In this document: positions 6,468 through 12,550 of the stretch, piece after piece
Layout of the letters: each line of letters starts with the position of its first letter
Position numbering within the stretch: the stretch's first letter is position 1
DNA from: Streptosporangiaceae bacterium
GTDB taxonomy: Bacteria; Actinomycetota; Actinomycetes; Streptosporangiales; Streptosporangiaceae
Direction: 5' to 3'
Length of the DNA: 12,550 bases
Assembly (NCBI GenBank): GCA_030039095.1
Contig: JASHQP010000540.1
Location: 1 to 12,550, forward strand
Program-made: the position numbers and the translations under genes
The notes under the pieces: generated by a model
The model's input: only the letters and a program-made list of their open reading frames with translations
What the model was told of the DNA's origin: nothing
The model's database searches: none

Positions 6468-8040
6468 CCCCTCCGGCCGGGCCCGGCGCCTGCTCGAGCG
6501 CGTCGAGGAAGGTCGCCGCCCAGTGTGTGACGTCGTTCTCGAACACCCGGCGCCGCATCGACCGCATCCGCCGCCTGGTCTCCTGCGGCGACATCGTCAC
6601 CGCGTGCACGATCGCGTCCTTCATGCCGTCGATGTCGTGCGGGTTGACCAGGAGCGCGCCGATGAGCTCGTCGGACGCGCCGGTGAACTCGCTCAGCACC
6701 AGCGCGCCGTTCTCGTCGTTGCGGCAGGCGACGAACTCCTTGGCGACGAGGTTCATGCCGTCGCGCAGCGCGGTCACCAGCATCACGTCCGCGGCCAGGT
6801 AGAGCGCCGCCATCTCCTCACGCGGGTAGGACTGATGCAGGTAGTTCACGGGCGGCGGGCTGTCCAGCTCGCCGTGCTGCCCGTTGATCCGGCCCACGGT
6901 GGTCTCGACCTCGTCGCGGAGCACGCGGTAGTGCTCGACGCGCTCCCGGCTGGGGCTCGCCACCTGGATCAGCACGGATCCCGGCGCCGCGAGCCGGCCC
7001 TCGTCGAGGAGCTCGCCGTAGGCGTTGAGGCGGTGCAGGATCCCCTTGGTGTAGTCGAGCCGGTCGACGCCGAGCAGGATCACCTCTGGGTCGCCCAGCG
7101 CCTGGCGAATCTCCTTTGACCGTGCCCGCACGTCCTCGCGGCCCGCGAGCTCAGCGTAGGCCCTCGAATCGATCGAGACCGGGAACGCGGCGGCGCGCAC
7201 CTCCCGCGCCCGCAGGACCTCGTGTGCGCGGCCGGCGTGCGGCGCCTCCGGCGCCCCGGGGGTCTCGGGCGCCTCGGACGGTTCCCTGGTCGGAGGGGCA
7301 AGGTCGACCGGCACCCGGACCAGCGACCCCCTCGTGGTCATCCCGGCGGCCCGGCGGCACGCCCGCTGGAAGTTCGACGCGTCGGCCGTGCGCTGGAAGC
7401 CCAGCAGGTCGGAGCCGAGCAGGCCAACGACGATCTGACGGCGCCAGGGGAGCTGGGCGAAGATCTCGTAGCCGGGGAACGGGATGTGGTTGAAGAAGCC
7501 GATGCGCACGTCGCGGCGGAGCGCGCGCAGCATGCCGGGGACGAGCTGCAGCTGGTAGTCGTTGACCCAGACGGTCGCGCCGGTCGCCGCCTGCCCGGCC
7601 GCCACCTGGGCGAAGCGCCGGTTGACGGTCACGTAGGAGTCCCACCACGGGCGGCGGAACGCGGCCGGCACGATCACGTCGTGATACAGCGGCCATAGCG
7701 TGGCGTTGCAGAAGCCTTCGTAGAAGTCACGCACCTCGTCGGCGGACAGGCCCACGGTTGCCAGGTGCATGCCGTCCGCGTCGAACGGTTCCGGGGCGTC
7801 GTCCGCGGACCCGGTCCAGCCGACCCATGCGCCGTTCGCATCGCGCATGACCGGCTCGAGGGCGGTGACCAGGCCGCCGGGGCTGCGCCGCCACTGGCTG
7901 GTCCCGGGTTCGGGGTCGTCGACCCGGTCGACCGGAAGCCGGCTGGCGACCACCACGAAGTCGTAGTCCCCGGCCGGCTGACGCGGCTTCCCGGCGTCGG
8001 CCGCCGCCTCGGAATCGGCGACACCCCTGGTCACGGACAT
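6445..8040 (-). CDS. otsA: Trehalose-6-phosphate synthase (GT20)
   Basis: A 531-residue cytoplasmic glycosyltransferase that joins UDP-glucose (or another NDP-glucose) and glucose-6-phosphate to give trehalose-6-phosphate. All key residues known from E. coli OtsA are present: Arg34 (ASRLP), the PGG loop at 54-56, Trp75, Tyr107 and Trp116, Asp161 (VNDYQL), His185 (FFNHIPFPG), Arg327 and Lys332 (VDRLDYTKG), and Asp427 and Glu435 (RDGMNLVAKE). It is longer than the 474-residue E. coli enzyme because of an N-terminal extension of about 25 residues and a Pro/Glu/Ala-rich insertion at about 244-282, just before the FPVSID strand. The ATG follows a purine-rich AGGGTGAAAGG stretch. The phosphatase OtsB is not in the window. 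Upstream lies a terminator hairpin and the protease gene, so it probably has its own promoter in 8041-8109, though I see no clear boxes there. Confidence 0.97.
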   Translation of the reverse strand: MSVTRGVADSEAAADAGKPRQPAGDYDFVVVASRLPVDRVDDPEPGTSQWRRSPGGLVTALEPVMRDANGAWVGWTGSADDAPEPFDADGMHLATVGLSADEVRDFYEGFCNATLWPLYHDVIVPAAFRRPWWDSYVTVNRRFAQVAAGQAATGATVWVNDYQLQLVPGMLRALRRDVRIGFFNHIPFPGYEIFAQLPWRRQIVVGLLGSDLLGFQRTADASNFQRACRRAAGMTTRGSLVRVPVDLAPPTREPSEAPETPGAPEAPHAGRAHEVLRAREVRAAAFPVSIDSRAYAELAGREDVRARSKEIRQALGDPEVILLGVDRLDYTKGILHRLNAYGELLDEGRLAAPGSVLIQVASPSRERVEHYRVLRDEVETTVGRINGQHGELDSPPPVNYLHQSYPREEMAALYLAADVMLVTALRDGMNLVAKEFVACRNDENGALVLSEFTGASDELIGALLVNPHDIDGMKDAIVHAVTMSPQETRRRMRSMRRRVFENDVTHWAATFLDALEQAPGPAGGVKVVVQP

Positions 8041-8109
8041 CGCCTTTCACCCTATCGGGTGCCGAAACACCGGGCGCCGGCAACGGGCGCGCCAGGGGCC
8101 GTGCATGAC

Positions 8110-8142
8110 AGAGCGCGGGGGGACGGTGTCCCCCCGCGCTCT
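8110..8142 (-). terminator. Strong hairpin terminator after the sedolisin gene
   Basis: Bases 8110-8124 and 8128-8142 form a perfect 15-bp stem with a 3-base loop, starting 23 bases beyond the protease stop codon in its reading direction. No T-run follows, so it is a stem-only type common in actinobacteria. It separates the protease from otsA on the same strand, which argues against a simple operon. Confidence 0.85.
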
Positions 8143-8165
8143 GCTGCCTGATCTGCGGCCCTAGG

Positions 8166-10214
8166 TCAGCTGGCCTTCCTGATGATCAGCGGCGACATCC
8201 TCGGCGTGCCGACCCCCGTGGCCTCGTCGTATCCCGGTGTGGTCGGGAAGAAGCCGTTGTTCAGGGTGGTCTGGCCCGCGCCGGTGATGTCGTGGAAGTA
8301 CAGACTCGGGTCGGTCTGCAGCAGCCGGTACACCAACGGGTTGAAGTTGCCGCTGCGGTGACCCTGGAAGCTGTCACGGTCGGCGGCGATCCCGGACCAC
8401 AGCGGGGACGACAGGCTCGTCCCGCCGATGCCGAACCAGCCAGGAGTCGGCTGGCTGCCGCTGAACGTCGCACAGACGCTGCCCGGCGTCTTGGCACCTC
8501 CGGTGCAGTACTCGGCGTACGGCGTGTACTGGTCGGCGTTGGCCGAGATGTCGGGAACCTGCCGGCATCGCGTGCCCTTGGTCGCGAACGCGCACTGGGT
8601 CGTGCCGTTGCCGGTGGTGACGAACGAGTTGATCACGCCCGGTCCGGCCTGGTACCACGGGCGGCCCCAGAAGCTGCTGGATCCGCCGCCGCCCGCTCCG
8701 GTGGTGTTGCACCAGAACAGCCCGGAGTCCGGGTCCGCCGCCGTGCCGCCCTCGTTCGCGTCCTCGTTGCACAGGCTGTCGACGTTCCAGACGCTCTCCA
8801 CGCCCCTCGGGTAGGCCGGGTGCGTGTTGGTGCCGGGGTTGTCGGTCTGCAGCGACGTGCCGCCCACGCTGGTCACCCAGGGCTGCGACTCGGGATCGTC
8901 GACGGCCAGCGTCTGCGGCGTGGTGCCGCAGTCGAACGCGCCGTCGTCGCCCGCTGAGGCGAACATGCTCTGGCCCTGGGTCGCCATCTGCTCGAACACG
9001 ATGTCCTCGGCCTTGGCCATGGCCGCGCCGAGCTCGCTCTCGCACTCGCCCCAGCTGGAGCTCACCGAGGCCGCGCTGTCGTCGTTGGCGATCTTCGTGT
9101 ACTCGGCGAGCTCGGTCTGGCCGGTCTCGTCGTTCGGAGCGTTGTACACGATGATGTGCGCCGCGTCGGGCGAGATCGTCAGCTGCTGCTCGATGTCGGC
9201 GTCGACCTCGATGTCGCCGGCGTAGCCCTCGTCGGCCGGCTGGCACGAGTCACCCTTCGGGCACTTCGGGTGCAGCGGGCCGCCGTCGACGTTCACGTTC
9301 TCCAGCGGCGGGGTGAACTTCGTGCCGTAGACGAAGTGCGCCCAGTGGCTGATGTCGGAGGACTTGTAGGCCGAGAGCTCGAACACGGCCAGCGTGACGC
9401 CCTTGCCCTTGCCCTTGGGGCCCACGGAGGGCGCGTCGTAGATCGAGTTGGTCTGCTTCGGCGTGAGGCCGCTGCAGGACGGCCCGTCGCCGTAACCGCT
9501 GGCGAAGTTCGTGCCGTCGTTGTAGAAGTCGAACAGCTGCGTGTCGGTCGGGTAGCCGGTCTCGCACTTCTTGCTGGCCGCCGCCGCCGGCTTTCCGGAC
9601 GGGCGCACCGTGGTCGTCGCGCGCTGCACCATGTCGTGCTCGCGCACGGCGCTGTTGAGCCCGAGCACGCCAATCACGTTCGAGGCGATCGACGCGGGCA
9701 GCCTTGCCGCGGTGGAGTTGGCGTAGAAGCGCGTCCCACGGTAGCCCCGGTACCTGCTGAAGCTGGTGCCGAAGGCCGCGGCGACCCGCTGGCTGGAGCC
9801 GGTGGCGCTGACCAGGAACTCCGATCCCGAGTTCGTGATCGTCAGGCCTTCGGAGGTCAGGTAGTGCTCCACCGCCGCGGTGGTCGAGGCTGCGGGCCCG
9901 AAGCGCTTGTCGAACTGCCCCTTGGCCAGCCACTTCTCGTACTTGCCGCTGCCCGGGGTGTAGAGGTTCTTCAGCAGTGCCTGCAGCCCCGTGGTGTTCC
10001 GTGCCGCCAGGGCGACCGACACCGTCATCTGCGAACTGCTGAAGCTCCCGGTCTTGGTGGCACCCTTGGTCGCAGGGTTCTCGCTGAGCGCGACCAGGTG
10101 CGGCCCCGGTGTCGCTGCCGACGCTGAGGCCGCAAACGCGCCCGTCATCGCCGTCACTGCCAGCCCTAGCACGGCGATCGCGACGCCGCGGATAGGACGA
10201 TGAATCAGGCGCAT
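8166..10214 (-). CDS. Secreted sedolisin-family (S53) serine-carboxyl protease precursor, kumamolisin-like
   Basis: A 682-residue preproenzyme that is exported, loses its propeptide and degrades proteins, usually at acid pH. Residues 1-33 are a classical signal peptide (basic MRLIHRPIR, hydrophobic core, SASA cleavage region). Residues about 50-190 fit the pro-kumamolisin activation domain. The catalytic domain follows with Glu336 and Asp340 (DIEVDADIE), oxyanion Asp423 (SAGDDG) and nucleophile Ser600 (GGTSLSSPLW). Asp641 in DITGAG plus the final GYDEATGVGTP loop match the calcium site. The mature part has 12 cysteines, an even number consistent with disulfides outside the cell. The ATG at 10214 has an excellent GAGGAGGG with 5-base spacing; an in-frame ATG at 10235 with AAGGA would add seven residues and is possible. 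It diverges from nhaA, with a promoter candidate at 10389-10417. Confidence 0.96.
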   Translation of the reverse strand: MRLIHRPIRGVAIAVLGLAVTAMTGAFAASASAATPGPHLVALSENPATKGATKTGSFSSSQMTVSVALAARNTTGLQALLKNLYTPGSGKYEKWLAKGQFDKRFGPAASTTAAVEHYLTSEGLTITNSGSEFLVSATGSSQRVAAAFGTSFSRYRGYRGTRFYANSTAARLPASIASNVIGVLGLNSAVREHDMVQRATTTVRPSGKPAAAASKKCETGYPTDTQLFDFYNDGTNFASGYGDGPSCSGLTPKQTNSIYDAPSVGPKGKGKGVTLAVFELSAYKSSDISHWAHFVYGTKFTPPLENVNVDGGPLHPKCPKGDSCQPADEGYAGDIEVDADIEQQLTISPDAAHIIVYNAPNDETGQTELAEYTKIANDDSAASVSSSWGECESELGAAMAKAEDIVFEQMATQGQSMFASAGDDGAFDCGTTPQTLAVDDPESQPWVTSVGGTSLQTDNPGTNTHPAYPRGVESVWNVDSLCNEDANEGGTAADPDSGLFWCNTTGAGGGGSSSFWGRPWYQAGPGVINSFVTTGNGTTQCAFATKGTRCRQVPDISANADQYTPYAEYCTGGAKTPGSVCATFSGSQPTPGWFGIGGTSLSSPLWSGIAADRDSFQGHRSGNFNPLVYRLLQTDPSLYFHDITGAGQTTLNNGFFPTTPGYDEATGVGTPRMSPLIIRKAS

Positions 10215-10556
10215 GCAAGCCCTCCTCGGCTTCATGACAAGTCCTTGCAGATGTCTGGCCCGGCGATCGGCGCTCGCGGCCGACCAGGGCAGCGCAGCGC
10301 GGTCCGTGAGGGTGCGCTGCGACGCAGACCGACGGAATGTATCGCGGCCAAGCCTGATTTAGATGGAACTGCGTGTCAAGAAGCGAAAATTGTTACCAGC
10401 GTGACATTTTTTGTCACCTTTTATGATCTTGATTGGCCTGCCCTGATGCTGGGGCGCGCGCGGCGTGCCGGCATGCAGTGGAGAGGCCATGAAGGGGAAG
10501 AGGAGGTCTGTGGCGGGTAGTTGGCGGGCGGGCGGCCCGCAGGGGAGGATCGGAAC
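10215..10556. promoter_or_regulatory. Divergent intergenic region between the protease and nhaA genes
   Basis: This 342-bp stretch holds the two ribosome binding sites, an A/T-rich island at about 10355-10435 in otherwise GC-rich DNA, the palindrome described separately, and a 23-codon leader ORF ahead of nhaA. The part nearest the protease (about 10236-10350) shows no gene or clear structure and is probably untranslated leader. A TTGACA is readable on the minus strand at 10374-10379 but has no -10 at a usable distance. Confidence 0.7.
10389..10427. promoter_or_regulatory. Palindrome GTGACA-N5-TGTCAC inside a candidate divergent promoter pair
   Basis: GTGACA at 10401-10406 and TGTCAC at 10412-10417 form a perfect 6-bp inverted repeat around five T residues. 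Read leftward, GTGACA (10417-10412) plus AACAAT (10394-10389) with a 17-base spacer gives a credible promoter for the protease. Read rightward, GTGACA (10401-10406) is 15 bases before TATGAT (10422-10427), a slightly short but possible promoter for nhaA. The palindrome could therefore be the two -35 elements, an operator for a dimeric regulator, or both. No particular regulator can be named. Confidence 0.4.
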
Positions 10557-10560
10557 GTGA
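10489..10560 (+). CDS. Possible 23-residue leader peptide coupled to nhaA
   Basis: A short ORF starts at ATG 10489 with GGAG at 10480-10483 and encodes 23 residues, beginning MKGKRRSV and rich in Arg, Lys and Gly. Its TGA overlaps the nhaA GTG start as GTGA (10557-10560), the usual geometry for translational coupling. A 6-bp hairpin (10524-10529 with 10535-10540) lies inside it just before the nhaA Shine-Dalgarno site, so ribosomes on the leader could open that site. There is no homology evidence and the ORF is short, so it may be chance. Confidence 0.35.
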   Translation: MKGKRRSVAGSWRAGGPQGRIGT

Positions 10561-12467
10561 CCGCCTCCGGGCTGCCTGCCACGCCGTTCTCGCCGCACAC
10601 CGCGTGGCACCGGGGCCGCCAGACGCCGCTGCGCCAGTTCCTGCGCACCGAGACCGGCAGCGCCGCGGTCTTGCTGGCCGCCACGATCGCGGCACTCGTC
10701 TGGGCGAACGCGGACCCGGCCTCCTACCGGGCGTGCTGGGACACGACGGCGTCCGTCCGGATCGGGAGCGCGGGCCTCGAGGACGACCTGCACGGCTGGG
10801 TCAACTCCGGGCTGATGGCGTTCTTCTTCCTGGTCGCCGGGCTCGAGGCGCGCCGCGAGTACGACATGGGTGAGCTGCGAGAACGGCGGCGGCTGTCACT
10901 CCCGGTGCTGGTCGGGATTGGCGGGATGGTCGTTCCGATCGCTATTTACCTGGCCTTCAACGCGGGCCGGCCGACGGCCACCGGCTGGGGCACGGCGATG
11001 TCCACCGACACCGCGTTCGCCCTCGGCATGCTCGCGCTGGTCGGCTCCGGCCTGCCCGACCGGGTGCGCACCTACCTGCTCACGTTCGCGATCGTCGATG
11101 ACGTGGTCGGGCTCGTGATCATCGCCACGGTGTACAGCACGCACATCGACCTGACGGCGCTGGCGGTCGGGGCCGGCCTGCTCGCCGTGGCCGTCGTGGC
11201 CCGCGCATACGGGATCCGGCAGGGCGTCCTCTACGTGCTGCTCGGCGCTGCGGCGTGGGTCGCGTTCTTCAAGTCCGGCGTCGACCCGCTCGTGGTCGGC
11301 CTGGTCATGGGCCTGATCGCGGCCGCTCATCCGGCCAACCGCCGCGACCTGGAGCGGGCGTCCGAGGTGTTCCGCATGTTCCGCGAGCAGCCCACACCCA
11401 GCCTGGCGCAATCGGCGCGCGAGGGCGTGCGGACCGCGCTGTCCCCCAACGACCGGATGCAGCAGCTCTTCCACCCCTGGACCAGCTACCTCATCGTGCC
11501 GCTGTTCGCGCTGGCCAACGCCGGAATCACGGTCAACGCCGGCTTCCTGGCCCGGGCCTACGCCGCGCCGGTCACGCTCGGGATCCTGATCGGCTACGTG
11601 GTCGGCAAGCCGGTCGGCACCGTCGGTGCCGCCTGGCTGCTCACGACGCTCAGCCGGGGCCGGATCCGGCCGCCCATCGGCTGGGCGGCGGTCACGGCGG
11701 CCGGAGCGATCGCCGGCATCGGGTTCATCGTCTCCCTGCTGATCGCGTCGCTGGCGTTCCATGGCGAGCTGCTGGCCGAGGCGAAGCTCGGCATCCTGAC
11801 CGGCGCGCTGTGCGCGTCCGCGCTCACCTGGGCGGTGGTCCGGCTGACCGCGCTGCTGCCGAAGCGGCTGCGGGTGCGTGCGCTGCTGGGCACCGCCGAC
11901 ACGGTCATCGACCTCGTGGTGCCGGTCGACCCGCGCCGTGACCATGTTCGCGGCCCGGCCAAGGCGCCGGTCACGGTGGTGGAGTACGGCGACTTCGAGT
12001 GCCCCTACTGCGGGGAGGCCGAGCCGGCCATCCGGGAGATGCTCGCCGACTCCGGCGACGTCCGCTACATCTGGCGGCACCTGCCCCTGGGCGACGTGCA
12101 CCCGCACGCGCAGCTCGCCGCCGAAGGCTCCGAGGCCGCGGCGGCCCAGGGCAAGTTCTGGGAGATGCACGACCAGTTGCTCGAGCACCAGGGCGCGCTC
12201 ACCGCCGAGGACCTGATCGGGTACGCGGGCGAGCTCGGCCTGGATGCCGCGCGGTTCGCCCGCGACCTGGAGAACGACATCGGTGCCGGCAGAATCGACG
12301 AGGATGTGGACTCGGCCGACCTCAGCGGGGTGTCCGGCACGCCGACGTTCTTCATCAACGGCAGGCGCCACCACGGCGCCTACGACCTGGGCGAGCTGTC
12401 CGACGCGGTGCGGGCGGCCCGGGCGCGCTTCCTGATCAGCAAGGCGAGCCGCGCCGAAGCCGGCTGA
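10557..12467 (+). CDS. nhaA: Na+/H+ antiporter NhaA with C-terminal DsbA-like thioredoxin domain
   Basis: A 636-residue fusion. Residues about 25-440 form the multi-helix NhaA antiporter, which exchanges Na+ for H+ across the membrane in pH and salt homeostasis. Conserved sites are Asp151 (STDTAFALG), the ion-binding pair Asp181-Asp182 (AIVDDVVGL) and Lys351 (VVGKPVG), matching E. coli D133, D163, D164 and K300. Residues about 455-630 form a DsbA-family thioredoxin fold with CPYC (482-485), GKFWEMHD, and the cis-Pro loop SGTPTFF (Pro596). Such fusions are known in actinobacteria. The GTG start is preferred because GGGGAGG (10542-10548) lies 8 bases upstream; an in-frame TTG at 10521 would give 648 residues but is poorly spaced from AGGAGG. 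E. coli NhaA has a cytoplasmic C-terminus, which would place the thioredoxin domain inside the cell. Confidence 0.95.
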   Translation: MTASGLPATPFSPHTAWHRGRQTPLRQFLRTETGSAAVLLAATIAALVWANADPASYRACWDTTASVRIGSAGLEDDLHGWVNSGLMAFFFLVAGLEARREYDMGELRERRRLSLPVLVGIGGMVVPIAIYLAFNAGRPTATGWGTAMSTDTAFALGMLALVGSGLPDRVRTYLLTFAIVDDVVGLVIIATVYSTHIDLTALAVGAGLLAVAVVARAYGIRQGVLYVLLGAAAWVAFFKSGVDPLVVGLVMGLIAAAHPANRRDLERASEVFRMFREQPTPSLAQSAREGVRTALSPNDRMQQLFHPWTSYLIVPLFALANAGITVNAGFLARAYAAPVTLGILIGYVVGKPVGTVGAAWLLTTLSRGRIRPPIGWAAVTAAGAIAGIGFIVSLLIASLAFHGELLAEAKLGILTGALCASALTWAVVRLTALLPKRLRVRALLGTADTVIDLVVPVDPRRDHVRGPAKAPVTVVEYGDFECPYCGEAEPAIREMLADSGDVRYIWRHLPLGDVHPHAQLAAEGSEAAAAQGKFWEMHDQLLEHQGALTAEDLIGYAGELGLDAARFARDLENDIGAGRIDEDVDSADLSGVSGTPTFFINGRRHHGAYDLGELSDAVRAARARFLISKASRAEAG

Positions 12468-12476
12468 AGCGGAGGG

Positions 12477-12509
12477 GTCGCCGGGGCGCCCGGGGGCCGC
12501 CCCGGCGAC
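12477..12509. terminator. Hairpin terminator between convergent genes
   Basis: Bases 12477-12488 and 12498-12509 form a perfect 12-bp GC-rich stem with a 9-base loop, starting nine bases after the nhaA stop. Two bases beyond it is the stop of a probable minus-strand gene, so it likely serves both directions. There is no T-run. Confidence 0.85.
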
Positions 12510-12511
12510 GG

Positions 12512-12550
12512 TCAGCTGGCGGGGCGGCCGGTGTCGGGGGCCGGTCCGGA
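12512..12550 (-). CDS. Possible 3' end of a convergent gene, cut by the window edge
   Basis: Read on the minus strand from the window edge, twelve sense codons give SGPAPDTGRPAS and end in TGA (12514-12512). The stop lies immediately beside the shared terminator hairpin, where a convergent gene would be expected to end. The tail is low-complexity, and nothing can be said about function. The stop codon could be chance. Confidence 0.35.
   Translation of the reverse strand, partial: SGPAPDTGRPAS

Noticed and set aside
10200..10520. 106-codon plus-strand frame in the divergent spacer
   Set aside because: It starts inside the protease gene, lacks a ribosome site and runs through the promoter-like island.
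10521..10556. TTG start for nhaA
   Set aside because: Its nearest purine-rich site is about 14 bases away, while the GTG at 10557 has GGGGAGG at a normal distance.
10896..12374. 492-codon minus-strand frame opposite nhaA
   Set aside because: It is the antisense of a protein with conserved antiporter and thioredoxin motifs and has no motifs itself.

Overview
The window is very GC-rich, with codons that mostly end in G or C, several GTG starts, purine-rich Shine-Dalgarno sites and strong hairpin terminators without U-tracts. This points to a high-GC actinobacterium. The genus cannot be fixed from the sequence. No rRNA, tRNA, insertion sequence, integrase or CRISPR array was found.

Left part (about 1-5117): a terminator-like hairpin at the left edge is followed by three same-strand, closely spaced genes that look like one envelope operon. 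The first encodes a membrane-anchored protein with a cytoplasmic coiled coil and an outer domain that resembles a degenerate lysozyme/transglycosylase fold. The second encodes a 916-residue protein with a CHAP/NlpC-like Cys-His peptidase domain, a GH73-type glucosaminidase domain, a Pro/Thr linker, a short membrane-like segment and an unrecognised conserved-looking C-terminal domain. The third encodes a proline-rich single-pass membrane protein whose outer domain resembles DUF4230. The best reading is a dedicated peptidoglycan-remodelling module. This is the most novel part of the window.

Middle (5229-8040): a class A FAD-dependent aromatic hydroxylase (salicylate hydroxylase-like) on the plus strand meets a trehalose-6-phosphate synthase gene (otsA) on the minus strand. 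Their 3' ends overlap by 23 bp. The OtsA keeps all the catalytic residues I checked but carries an extra low-complexity loop.

Right part (8110-12550): a secreted sedolisin (S53) protease precursor on the minus strand is followed by a strong terminator hairpin. Its start region diverges from an nhaA gene, whose product is an Na+/H+ antiporter fused to a DsbA-like thioredoxin domain. The 342-bp divergent spacer holds an A/T-rich island with a palindrome whose arms can each serve as a -35 element, and a 23-codon leader ORF that overlaps the nhaA start by four bases (GTGA). The window ends in a terminator hairpin and the last codons of a probable convergent gene.

The envelope operon, the monooxygenase, OtsA, the protease and NhaA show no obvious shared pathway. 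Trehalose synthesis and Na+/H+ exchange could both serve osmotic or pH stress, but that link is inference.
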